From: JABDDM01 sp038240295
GTDB taxonomy: Bacteria > Bacteroidota > Ignavibacteria > Palsa-1295
Direction: 5' to 3'
Assembly: GCA_038240295.1 (NCBI GenBank)
Contig: JBBSDW010000022.1
Coordinates: 1 to 28,018, forward strand
Length of the DNA: 28,018 nucleotides
The notes beneath the pieces were generated by a model, which did no database searches, was not told where the DNA came from, and saw only the letters and a program-made list of their open reading frames with translations. Shown piece by piece: positions 14,671-23,044 of this stretch. The position numbers were made by a program, and so were the translations under genes. Positions within the stretch are counted from its first letter, which is position 1, and every line of letters starts with the position of its first letter.

Positions 14671-16254
14671 TCAAGCATTCCAAAACTGCCGGTCAAGCGT
14701 CCGATACTGGATCGCTTCCGAAACGTGAGCCGGTGTGATCTGGTCGACATTTGCGAGATCTGCGATCGTCCGAGAGACTTTGAGGATACGATCATAGGCT
14801 CTGGCCGAGAGTCCCATGCGGGTCATTGCCATTTTCAGGAGCTGTTTCGAATCGTCGCTGATCTCGCAAAATTCCTGGACGAATTTGGAACTGAGATCGG
14901 CATTCTTATATACGCGAGGACCGGTGAGCTTTCCGTTCAAACTCCGATAGCGCTCGCGCTGCTTTTCACGAGCGCGCAGGACTCTATCCCGGATCGCGCT
15001 GGAGCGTTCACCGGAAGATTTTTTCGATAGCTCTTCGATCTTAACGGTCGGCACCTCGACATGGATATCGATACGATCGAGCAATGGCCCAGATATCTTG
15101 CTCATGTATCGCTGAATCACCTGCTCCGAACACGAACACGAATGGACTGTCGACCCGAAATTACCGCACGGGCAGGGATTCATCGCGCAGATGAGCATGA
15201 AATTGGCGGGATAATCAACCGTCATGCTCGTGCGGGAGATCGTGACGCAGCCATCTTCAAGCGGTTGGCGCAACACTTCCAGCACACTGCGCTGGAATTC
15301 AGGAAGCTCGTCAAGGAATAGAACGCCATTGTGGGAAAGTGAAATTTCGCCGGGTCGAATGTTTCGCATGCCGCCGCCAACGAGAGCTGCGTCCGATATT
15401 GTATGATGCGGCGAGCGAAATGGTCGGCGAGTCACAAGCGGAACACCAGGCGGCAGGATGCCGGCAACAGAGTGGATCTTTGTGGTCTCCAAGGCTTCGT
15501 CGAATTCGAGTGGCGGAAGGATCGAAGGAAATCGCTTCGCCAGCATACTCTTGCCAGAGCCGGGTGAGCCGACCATGATGAGGTTGTGGCCGCCCGCAGC
15601 AGCAACTTCTAAGGCGCGCTTCACAGCCTCCTGCCCTTTGACTTCAGCAAAATCAAGATGCTGCATTTCGTAAACATCTTCATTGAAGAGCTTGCTGATG
15701 TCGACAAATTCTTTCTCTTTTTTTGAAGTGCCGTTCAAAATTTCAACAGCCTCGCGCAAAGTCGAGACCGAGTAGACATCGATTTCCGAGACCAGCGCTG
15801 CTTCCTTGGCGTTTTGTTCAGGCACGATCATTCCCTTCAGCTCGGGGAATGTCTCCTTTAATTTTCGAACATGAAGCGCAATGTTTAGCGCACCGTGGAT
15901 CGGTCGCAGCGAACCATCGAGCGCAAGTTCGCCGAGCAGCATATACTGGTTGAGACGTTGCGCTTCGACACTACCAGTCGTTGCAAGCAGTCCGAGCGCG
16001 ATCGGAAGATCGAACGCGCTCCCCTCCTTGCGAATATCGGCAGGCGCAAGATTAACGGTGATGCGTTTCGAAAATTCGAATGGCAGCGCCGAATTCTTCA
16101 TGGCCGCGATCACACGCTCCTTGCTCTCTTTAACGGCAGAATCAGGAAGGCCGACCATGATAAAATTCGGCACGCTGCCTTCAACGTGCGTTTCGATCTC
16201 GACCGTATAGGCCGTGATCCCTTGCGTAGTGCCCGAGAGACATTTTGAGAACAT
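14671..16254 (-). CDS. comM: YifB/ComM family Mg-chelatase-like AAA ATPase
   Basis: ComM is a hexameric helicase that drives branch migration during natural transformation; relatives occur widely in Bacteroidota. I chose ATG 16254, which gives 527 residues and starts MFSKCLSGTTQGITAYTVEI as in the family, close to the usual 500-510. Residues 1-170 are the Lon/ChlI-like domain (GLPDSAVKESKERV, VNLAPADIRKEGSAFDLPIA). Walker A is GSPGSGKS at 229-236, Walker B is GVLFLDELPEF, and MNPCPCG with HSCSC forms the family's cysteine-rich zinc-ribbon-like loop. ISGPLLDRIDIHVEVP and the C-terminal ARAYDRILKVSRTIADLA are also typical. It is divergent from the propeller gene at 16454. The 3' end is close to the CTTTACTTA repeats. 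Confidence 0.92.
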   Translation of the reverse strand: MFSKCLSGTTQGITAYTVEIETHVEGSVPNFIMVGLPDSAVKESKERVIAAMKNSALPFEFSKRITVNLAPADIRKEGSAFDLPIALGLLATTGSVEAQRLNQYMLLGELALDGSLRPIHGALNIALHVRKLKETFPELKGMIVPEQNAKEAALVSEIDVYSVSTLREAVEILNGTSKKEKEFVDISKLFNEDVYEMQHLDFAEVKGQEAVKRALEVAAAGGHNLIMVGSPGSGKSMLAKRFPSILPPLEFDEALETTKIHSVAGILPPGVPLVTRRPFRSPHHTISDAALVGGGMRNIRPGEISLSHNGVLFLDELPEFQRSVLEVLRQPLEDGCVTISRTSMTVDYPANFMLICAMNPCPCGNFGSTVHSCSCSEQVIQRYMSKISGPLLDRIDIHVEVPTVKIEELSKKSSGERSSAIRDRVLRAREKQRERYRSLNGKLTGPRVYKNADLSSKFVQEFCEISDDSKQLLKMAMTRMGLSARAYDRILKVSRTIADLANVDQITPAHVSEAIQYRTLDRQFWNA

Positions 16255-16453
16255 GCGGTGCTTTTTGCGGAAGTAAAATTCTGAACTGCTGCGAAAATAC
16301 GGCAGGAACGCAGGTTGCTCGGTTTTGAGTAAAATTCTGGACACGGGGCAGGGGAAAACCCAGCCACCCTCGCAATCACCACGTTCGATTATTGCTAACC
16401 CGAATGCTAAATGCGAACCGAGTCGCGCATTTATGTTGTAGGTTTGTGATACG

Positions 16454-18103
16454 ATGAAAAAGTGGCTTCTCGTTTTTGTGGTTCTCTTGTTCCCTCTTAA
16501 TGCGGGGGCGCAATGGAAGATTGTTGCGAATCGTGTTTTTCCCACCAATGTCAGCCGCGTCGCCCATTACGCAATGACGTATCGTGCCGGAAATTTATGG
16601 TTGGCTGCGGATAATTTCTACATGTCAACAGATCTTGGAAATACGTGGACGCGACAAAGCGTAGCTCCCTGGCATGGCGTCCCACTTGATGTACAGTTTT
16701 TTGATCGCGCTCACGGTGCCGTTGCTGGGTATGGCGGCGTGTTCCTTACTTCCGATGAAGGTGTTACTTGGAGACTAGCTCTCAGTGGTGCCTACACAAG
16801 CGTTTGCTTTGGAGACAGTTTCTCGACACTTGCTGCGGCAGCATTCGTAACTACCGACGGGGGCTTTACATGGATTCGGAGCTCTAACCCTCATAGTTGG
16901 CTCTCTGTCTTCCATTTGCACAATGGAACGTTTCTCGCGCTGGGAGACGGCAACATTTATCAAACGAGCGATCTCGGCAACACATGGACAGCTTCAAATG
17001 GGGGTGTGCCGTTTGACTCTTACGGGTTCAGCGTTGATTCGTGCGATCAGAATTTGCTTTTTCTTCCGAATGAAAATTGGATCTTCCGAACCGGCAATAT
17101 TTCTCAGCTTCTTCGATCTTCTGATCGTGGCAATTCCTGGCAGTCTACTCTTACGGGTACGATTCCCTTCCTTTGTGGCTCCGTTGCCCTCTCTTCGAAT
17201 GCGGAATACATCCAGACCATCACGGATGGAGTCTACCGATCAACCGATCGCGGTTTAAATTGGAAGAGTATTGGCGGCCCGACGAACCAGTGGGATACGA
17301 GGCTCATTGCTGCGGTAAATGATAACGTCATAATTGCCGCAGACAGCGAGGGAAACATTTGGCAAACTACCAACAGTGGTGGAGATCCACTCGTAATCGC
17401 ACCATCCGCTACTTTCAGCGCGTCGAACGTGTCAAACGACACGATCGGCGCCACTGTCTACGTTCCGATTTTCTCCAAACCGAAGCTTGTAGGAAGTGAT
17501 TTGGGTTTTTCGCTCCATTTTAACGATTCTGTCCTTGTATATCAAGGGACCTATCTTGCAACGGGAAGCAAGGTCGATCAAACCATCATGCGTGGGCGGG
17601 GCTTAGCGAAAGTTCATTTCGATCAATCTGCGCTGCAGAACGAAGACACCTTACTCGGTTATGCCGCATTTACAATTTTTCCGAGATACGATTCGTGCAG
17701 CACTGTCTTTTTCGATTCGATCAGCGTTTCCAGCGCGAGCATTACCGCATGCGCATCTGTTTCTCAATCATTCACGGCGACGATCTGCTCTAAAGTTGGT
17801 TGCGGCACCCACACTCTTAGTGATTTCCTGAGAACTGGCAAACTCCCAATCCTCTCGATCATTCCGAATCCCGCAACGCGGCTGACGATATTGCATTCGG
17901 ATACCGATCTTGGTTCTGTAGAGGTTCAAGTTTATGACATGCTTGGAGTGCTGCGTGCAACCGAATCAAAAGTTTTATCGTCCCACCATTCGATTGATTT
18001 CAACGCAGCCTCCTGGCCTGCGGGGTCCTACTCGATTCGTGTACTGCTGGCGGATTTAGCACGTCGCTGCGGCTGTTGCATGTGCGGTAGGTATGAAGTA
18101 TGA
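16454..18103 (+). CDS. Secreted sialidase-type beta-propeller protein with T9SS sorting domain, frameshifted at the C-terminus
   Basis: The signal peptide is MKKWLLVFVVLLFPLNAGAQ. Residues about 25-310 are a beta-propeller with repeated Asp-boxes of the S/T-x-D-x-G-x-T/S-W type: STDLGNTW, TSDEGVTW, TTDGGFTW, TSDLGNTW, SSDRGNSW and STDRGLNW. These are structural turns of BNR/photosystem-stability-type propellers; the catalytic residues of a sialidase are not evident. A beta-sandwich segment follows (ATVYVPIFSKPKLVGSDLGF). From about residue 470 comes the T9SS sorting domain: LSIIPNPATRLTILHS, VYDMLGVLRATES, WPAGSYSIRVLLAD. It ends wrongly as LARRCGCCMCGRYEV. In another frame, 18055-18090 reads FSTSLRLLHVR and stop, the expected last strand, so a frameshift destroyed it. 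Export may be impaired. Confidence 0.82.
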   Translation: MKKWLLVFVVLLFPLNAGAQWKIVANRVFPTNVSRVAHYAMTYRAGNLWLAADNFYMSTDLGNTWTRQSVAPWHGVPLDVQFFDRAHGAVAGYGGVFLTSDEGVTWRLALSGAYTSVCFGDSFSTLAAAAFVTTDGGFTWIRSSNPHSWLSVFHLHNGTFLALGDGNIYQTSDLGNTWTASNGGVPFDSYGFSVDSCDQNLLFLPNENWIFRTGNISQLLRSSDRGNSWQSTLTGTIPFLCGSVALSSNAEYIQTITDGVYRSTDRGLNWKSIGGPTNQWDTRLIAAVNDNVIIAADSEGNIWQTTNSGGDPLVIAPSATFSASNVSNDTIGATVYVPIFSKPKLVGSDLGFSLHFNDSVLVYQGTYLATGSKVDQTIMRGRGLAKVHFDQSALQNEDTLLGYAAFTIFPRYDSCSTVFFDSISVSSASITACASVSQSFTATICSKVGCGTHTLSDFLRTGKLPILSIIPNPATRLTILHSDTDLGSVEVQVYDMLGVLRATESKVLSSHHSIDFNAASWPAGSYSIRVLLADLARRCGCCMCGRYEV

Positions 18104-18321
18104 GATTTGATGGCGAGCCTGCTGTCCTTCCCGGATTAGCAGCCACCACGAAAAAATAGCTATATACGGCTCGATCTCGATGTCATCCAACGTTCGCTCG
18201 ACACGGTCGCCCAGCAGCATGGCCTATGAGGCAGTGCCGTGTAATTTGACTGTATTCGTTATCCCGACTTCAAATGTGGCGAGTGATTATGAAATTTGAA
18301 AATTGAGACAGACATATTCAA

Positions 18322-19041
18322 GTGAAATTACAACTCCGCGCAACCAGCCTTCTTTTATTTCTCGCGGCCTGCTCAAATAACCCGGCCGCGACGACTGTCA
18401 CCGTCTGGAGTAGCAAAGGGAGCATGGCCGGAAAGACATCGCTTTACGGCATTGACTTCAGGTACAAGAATGATGGGAGCGGAGTTCTCATCTCAAGCGA
18501 TGGTAGCGACATCACTGCTTTGTCCAAGCCCGATGGTTCCTGGCAACTCGACAGCATCCCTCAAGGCACTCATGTTATCAGTTGTTCCAAGGATGGCTAC
18601 TTCGGGATAAAGTATTTTAATATTCTTATTCCTGGTCCCGGTGTCCAGTATTTTGTCGGCAACCAATTGGCGGAACTTTGGACGGCAAAACTAAAAATCG
18701 ATAGTTGTACAAAACCTAGTTCCAACGGATATTTCTTGATCTACTACTCATGCGTTGACACGTCTCTTGTGCCACCGTACAGCCTTGTTGTGGATACGCG
18801 TCCATCCCCATTTCCTAACTCCGACAGCGTTGTGACAATAAACGCGCTCGGGGATCTGATTGCTCGAGGCAGTCATGAAGCGGTTGCCCAGACTCAGTTA
18901 TCGCCACCTGAACCTTTACTCGGACCGTTGTTTCTATCAATCATGGGCAGAGTTGACGCCTCGTATGAAGTTTTACAACTGCAAAAGCAGATCCTTTCGC
19001 CCGGAGGCCCCAGAAGCGACACGTTTGAACTGCTGCAATAA
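18322..19041 (+). CDS. Hypothetical lipoprotein, 239 aa
   Basis: The start is GTG 18322. The N-terminus MKLQLRATSLLLFLAACSNN is a lipoprotein signal with the lipobox LAAC, so Cys17 would carry the lipid. Residues about 40-110 resemble a carboxypeptidase-regulatory-like or PEGA-like beta-sandwich: GSGVLISSDGSDITALSKPDG, then SWQLDSIPQGTHVISCSKDGYF. That is the turn usually seen as 'G-x-Y-x-x-x-x-LPxGxYxLxxxKxGY'. The second half (VVTINALGDLIARG, PLLGPLFLSIMG) has no recognisable motif. Cysteines at four further places could form disulfides. It is a surface or periplasmic protein of unknown role. It is followed after 33 bases by a heptamer array. Confidence 0.65.
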   Translation: MKLQLRATSLLLFLAACSNNPAATTVTVWSSKGSMAGKTSLYGIDFRYKNDGSGVLISSDGSDITALSKPDGSWQLDSIPQGTHVISCSKDGYFGIKYFNILIPGPGVQYFVGNQLAELWTAKLKIDSCTKPSSNGYFLIYYSCVDTSLVPPYSLVVDTRPSPFPNSDSVVTINALGDLIARGSHEAVAQTQLSPPEPLLGPLFLSIMGRVDASYEVLQLQKQILSPGGPRSDTFELLQ

Positions 19042-19074
19042 CTTCTAAATCGTAACCTGCTTTCACTTAAACCC

Positions 19075-19123
19075 AGAACTAAGAACTAAAAACTAAAAAT
19101 TAAGAATTAAGCACTCAGCACTT
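19075..19123. repeat. Heptanucleotide tandem array, seven units
   Basis: Starting at 19075 the sequence divides into seven 7-base units: AGAACTA, AGAACTA, AAAACTA, AAAATTA, AGAATTA, AGCACTC, AGCACTT. The pattern A-x-x-A-C/T-T-x persists through the drift. It lies between the lipoprotein gene (stop 19041) and prfB (19190). Confidence 0.8.
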
Positions 19124-19189
19124 TTCACCCTCGCCCTCCGTTAACAGCCACTCGAAAGAAAGTAACCAAACCGAACGATAGCGACGACC

Positions 19190-20348
19190 ATGATGACCGA
19201 GATCTCTTCCACCTCTATTGCCGAACTACGCGAACGACTCGCGGACCTCGGCGACTCTCTTTGACCTCGGTCGCAAAGAACGCCGAATCGACCAGCTAGA
19301 AGAGGAGTCCTCCAAGCCCGACTTCTGGAATGACAACCGAGCCGCTCAAAAATTGATGCAGGAAGCATCGCGTTTGAAGCTCGAACGCGATTCCTATCAA
19401 AAGTTAAAAACACGCCTCGACGATGCCGAAGGACTTTTGGAGCTTGCCTCCGAAGATCCTACGCTCATGCCGCAGGTCGTCGAGGAATTCGATAAAATGT
19501 CAAGCGACCTCCAGGCGCAGGAAGTGGCCGTGATGCTTTCAGGTGCTGATGATAGTAAGGATGCGATCATCATGGTGAACGCCGGCCAGGGCGGCACCGA
19601 AGCCAACGACTGGGCGGAAATGCTCGAGCGAATGTACACGCGCTGGGCAGAACGTCAGGGCTTCAAGGTTTTGTTACTCGACGAGCAGCAAGGCGAATCG
19701 GCCGGCATCAAATCGGCGACACTCGAGATCAAAGGCGAGAATGCCTTCGGATATCTCAAGGCCGAGAATGGTGTGCATCGTTTAGTACGCATTTCGCCCT
19801 ACGATTCGAATGCACGCAGACATACAAGTTTCTCAAGCGTCTATTCCTATCCGATACTTGAGGAAGAGAACACCGAGATCAATCTTAATCCCGCGCTGCT
19901 CCAGCGTGATACGTATCGGTCGGGCGGCAAAGGCGGACAGAATGTCAACAAAGTTGAAACCGCAGTTCGTTTTACATATAAGTACACCGATTCGACGGGT
20001 GTGTTGCATACGGTGGTTGCAGCCTGTCAGGAGGAACGCTCGCAATTCCAGAACGGTGAGCGAGCGATGAAGATGCTGAAATCGCGGATCTCGCGTATCG
20101 ATAAAGAAGTCGAAGAAGCACGACTCGCCGCGATCGAAGGATCGAAAAAGATCATCAGCTGGGGCTCGCAGATCCGCTCGTATGTTTTCCAGCCATATAC
20201 GATGGTCAAAGATCATCGCACGAAGTTCGCCAAGACCGACGTGCAAGCCGTGATGGATGGCGACATCACCGACTTCATGAAGAATTTCCTCCTCTACGAA
20301 GGCGGCAAGTTCAAGGTCGTGGGCGGTGACGAGGGAGACGAAGTGTAG
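19190..20348 (+). CDS. prfB: Peptide chain release factor 2, programmed +1 frameshift
   Basis: RF2 ends translation at UGA and UAA. The gene is in two frames. Frame 0 from ATG 19190 (or ATG 19193) gives MMTEISSTSIAELRERLADL then GDSL, and stops at TGA 19262-19264. A +1 shift at CTT-TGA-C continues as DLGRKERRIDQLEEES to the TAG at 20346, for 385 residues in all, near the usual 365. The peptidyl-release motif GGQ is at 248-250 (SGGKGGQNVNKVETAVRFTY). The stop-codon recognition tripeptide, SPF in most RF2, reads SPY (Ser202-Pro-Tyr204) in RISPYDSNARRHTSF. AGQGGTEANDWAEML is also typical. RF2 levels control the shift by autoregulation at the in-frame UGA. A 7-mer repeat array lies about 65 bases upstream. 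Confidence 0.95.
19259..19265 (+). promoter_or_regulatory. RF2 programmed frameshift site CTT TGA C
   Basis: This is the exact slippery sequence CTTTGAC of bacterial prfB genes. After decoding CTT, the ribosome slips one base forward and reads GAC. The Shine-Dalgarno-like AGGGGG that stimulates the shift in E. coli, three bases before CTT, is not present; the preceding bases are GGCGACTCT. Confidence 0.92.
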
Positions 20349-20502
20349 TGTCGCCACTTCGCTAAGCTGGGCCTGACCACACACCGGCATTCCGAGCTTT
20401 CATTGGTACGACGGTCTAAACTTGCGTTTCGGAAGCGCGTACATAGTTGCGTATAATTGCATGACAGTCGTATTGCCAAAAGGTGACACCAAAGATCAAT
20501 CC

Positions 20503-20637
20503 ATGAGAAACTGCAACCTGCTCCTACTCCTGATCGTCTCATTCCTTTTTATACAATGCAAATCGCCTACGCAGGTGATGGAAGCGGCGCATGCCCCTTC
20601 GATCCTCGAAGTGCATACGCTCCTCGATTCGGTGTAA
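20503..20637 (+). pseudogene. N-terminal fragment of the FISUMP lipoprotein, cut by an in-frame stop
   Basis: ATG 20503 begins MRNCNLLLLLIVSFLFIQCK, a lipoprotein-type signal (Cys19), followed by SPTQVMEAAHAPSILEVHTL and LDSV, then TAA at 20635-20637. The next codons in the same frame read TRFLAFADQTGGDPAAAIEL and run straight into the gene listed at 20695, with no frame change. The second copy at 22392 has the same start (QCKSPTQVM, EVHTILDS). So this is the 5' end of one gene, interrupted at codon 45 by a nonsense codon. A TATAAT sequence at 20452 might be the -10 box. Confidence 0.65.
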
Positions 20638-20694
20638 ACCCGGTTTCTCGCCTTCGCCGACCAAACGGGCGGAGATCCGGCAGCGGCGATTGAG

Positions 20695-22350
20695 TTGACG
20701 ACCGATTGGCTGCTCGGTCAACCGAACGTTGCCGATGCGGTGAATTTTGACCGTCTCAACATCACGATCATCCTGCGCTCGGGACTTCAGACGTCGTTCT
20801 CTTTCGTGCCACTCAACGACAGCGGTTTTTCGGTCTATCGCGGGTATGGTGGCGGAACCCAGTTAAAAGATCTATCCGATCGCAACATCAATTCGATCCT
20901 CTCTAACAATAAGATCAGCAACAAGAAAGTATTGATGTTCGCTGCCAGAGCCACGGAATTTGGATTGAGCACGCAACTCGACAGGATACAGAAGGAGATC
21001 ACTAACTCGGACCTCGGTCTTGAGGTCACTGTCCTCAAGGATGCCGAATGCTCGTATGGTGTCGTCGAAACATTTAAGGATTATGGGTTGGTCATTATGG
21101 ATACCCACGGATTGAGAAATTCGTTCGTCGTCGGTTCAACACTGAACCTACCTGCTCCAGTAACCTCGAATGACGCTTTGAAAACCTCTATCGACGCGCA
21201 AGCTGGCCCGGGCACGTCGAGCAAGATCGAGACCGGTGCGCTGGATCTTGGATTAAGTATCCCTGCTAACCCGAAGCTACCCGGCTGGCAAAAAAGCGTG
21301 TTCCCTCAGGAGTCTCGGTCGATCTTGTTCAGTTCAAAGTATCTCGACCTGCTCGGTCCCATGTCCAACACGGTCATTTTCGGCAATATGTGCTATAGCG
21401 GTTGGACTGCAAGTTCGGTCGTGATACCTACAAAGATCATAAAGCAATCGGACGGTTTGTTCGACACGATTCCAGGGCATACGTTCACCATTAACGGACC
21501 CATCGGCACCGCTTTTTTAAATCGTCACCCGATCAGCTATTATGGATATGTCAAGAACGATCCCCCTCAAACCTCGAGGGCGGTCCATGATTCGTTTGCC
21601 AAGATAATGGAGGATTCCCTCATACACCGCTTCATTGATAATCACGACAGTACACAGATCGCGGATCTTAAAGTGGACAATTCAACAGAATACATTGACC
21701 CGACGGATCTGAACGACGATCTACTTGGGGACCTGGCATTACACCATTTTGGAGCTGATGATTACAGTTACGAGAAAGACTGCATTGATACTTTCACGGA
21801 CGCTCGCGATGGACAGCTCTATCATGCTGTTTGTATCGGCGGTCAAACCTGGATGGCCCAGAATCTAAATTACAACGCGCCCGGAAGCCTGACGTATAAT
21901 AATGATCCTTCCAACGGAGCAATCTACGGACGACTCTACGATTGGACCACACTTATGCAGGGTGCCTCAGCCACATCTACCAATCCAAGCGGAGTTCAGG
22001 GGGTGTGCCCCAAGGGCTGGCATGTCCCAAGTACGACAGAGTATCAAAGTATGGTTGGTACGTTGGGTGGAAGCGTGATCGGCGGCGGTGCAATGAAAGC
22101 GGTTTCGCCACTCTGGAACAGCCCGAATTCGGGGGCGACGAACACCAGCGGATTTTCCGGGCTGCCGGGCGGGATTGCGCTTCCGGCAAGCTTTAGCGGC
22201 CTCGGCGACTTAACACAGTTCGCCACGTCAAGCCAAAACGCGGGCAAAAATGAGGTCGTATGGGTTTTATCTTCTTCTGATGGAATGACCGGCTCCACCA
22301 CATCGCCGTTAGTTGACGGTAATTCCTGTCGCTGCGTGAAAGATAAATAA
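20695..22350 (+). CDS. FISUMP-domain protein with caspase-like (clan CD) module, main part
   Basis: Listed from the first plausible start after the stop codon, TTG 20695, but it belongs in frame with 20503 and is probably the body of an interrupted lipoprotein. Numbering from 20503, residues about 100-300 contain GLVIMDTHGLRN, with a His at 202, and TVIFGNMCYSGW, with a Cys at 297. A hydrophobic strand ending in HG and another ending in (A/G/x)C is the His-Cys dyad pattern of clan CD peptidases (caspase, gingipain, clostripain), so a peptidase fold is proposed but not proven. From about 430 to the end is a FISUMP domain: YHAVCIGGQTWMAQNLNY, GRLYDWTTLMQG, GVCPKGWHVPSTTEYQSM, WVLSSSDG and NSCRCVKDK. 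FISUMP domains occur in secreted proteins of Bacteroidota and Fibrobacter. Without its signal the product would stay inside the cell. Confidence 0.72.
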   Translation: MTTDWLLGQPNVADAVNFDRLNITIILRSGLQTSFSFVPLNDSGFSVYRGYGGGTQLKDLSDRNINSILSNNKISNKKVLMFAARATEFGLSTQLDRIQKEITNSDLGLEVTVLKDAECSYGVVETFKDYGLVIMDTHGLRNSFVVGSTLNLPAPVTSNDALKTSIDAQAGPGTSSKIETGALDLGLSIPANPKLPGWQKSVFPQESRSILFSSKYLDLLGPMSNTVIFGNMCYSGWTASSVVIPTKIIKQSDGLFDTIPGHTFTINGPIGTAFLNRHPISYYGYVKNDPPQTSRAVHDSFAKIMEDSLIHRFIDNHDSTQIADLKVDNSTEYIDPTDLNDDLLGDLALHHFGADDYSYEKDCIDTFTDARDGQLYHAVCIGGQTWMAQNLNYNAPGSLTYNNDPSNGAIYGRLYDWTTLMQGASATSTNPSGVQGVCPKGWHVPSTTEYQSMVGTLGGSVIGGGAMKAVSPLWNSPNSGATNTSGFSGLPGGIALPASFSGLGDLTQFATSSQNAGKNEVVWVLSSSDGMTGSTTSPLVDGNSCRCVKDK

Positions 22351-22391
22351 CATCACAAAAATAATTAAAACAAAATATTGTAGCACACATT

Positions 22392-22675
22392 ATGAAAGCT
22401 CTCAAACTTGTCGCGCTACTTGCTTTAGCTGTCACGTTCTCGCAGTGTAAATCGCCGACGCAGGTGATGCAAAGCAGCACTCCTTCCCTGATGGAGGTCC
22501 ATACGATCCTGGATTCGTCGAGTTCCTGGGAACCGCTGCATGGTTCATGTCCGCGACAATATCGCAGCCGCCGTATCCTCAGGCGTATGAATTAACGAAC
22601 GATTCCGAAGAGATTGTAGAGCCAGGCACCAATGAATATTTCAGAATGTCCTGCCGCTGCGTGAAGGATCCGTAA
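22392..22675 (+). pseudogene. Collapsed second copy of the FISUMP lipoprotein gene
   Basis: The N-terminal part from ATG 22392 (MKALKLVALLALAVTFSQCK, then SPTQVMQSSTPSLMEVHTIL) is a paralog of the gene at 20503. After about codon 43 the frame becomes unrelated (SSSSWEPLHGSCPRQYRS) and stops at 22593. In another frame the sequence 22502-22675 translates to a FISUMP C-terminus (AAWFMSATISQPPYPQAYEL, then YFRMSCRCVKDP and stop), matching the SCRCVKDK end of the upstream copy. So an internal deletion of about 1.5 kb plus a frame change removed the middle of a duplicated gene. Confidence 0.75.
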
Positions 22676-23044
22676 TAAGAAGGGGTTGCTTGGGCGGTAA
22701 TTCATTGCGCAGGATACCAGAGGTCGCTGGGTACGACACACATCGAATGGCGTGACATCCAGCCAAAGCGTCATTTATTGTGGTGAAACAAATTTGTGCA
22801 CCCATGACCGCCGCCGAAAGGGTGCAAGAGGATCGTCAACGTCACCCTCCATTGAAGACCTTGAGCGATGACCTTATTGCTCACCAGTGTCACAACAGGT
22901 GTGGCAAGATGCCGCAAAGGAAGTGAATGATGCCGACCGGGTGCAGCTCCCCGCATAAGCAAAAGCCTCAGGCAGGAACCCATGGTGTAAACTCGCCAGG
23001 GGCCTCGGGATACATCCTGCCCCTCTCGCGGTTACCATTTCCCC
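22676..23044. other. Gene-free, hairpin-rich stretch before the obgE operon
   Basis: No supported gene. Several stems occur on the plus strand: TGCACCC (22797-22803) with GGGTGCA (22820-22826); GAGCGAT with ATTGCTC around 22863-22882 (one mismatch); GGCA/TGCC around 22905; and AGGGGC (22998-23003) with GCCCCT (23019-23024), which ends 20 bases before the start codon. It might be a structured leader or a non-coding RNA; it matches no RNA family that I know. Confidence 0.35.

Noticed and set aside
16255..16548. Longer start for comM at 16548
   Set aside because: The extra 98 residues have no family similarity and would overlap the divergent propeller gene; MFSKCLSGTT at 16254 is the usual start.
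22676..23044. Signal recognition particle RNA or tmRNA
   Set aside because: GGTGTAAAC and CCAGGGGC recall the tip of SRP RNA, but the GGAA loop with the AGCAG internal loop is missing; no tmRNA acceptor end is present.
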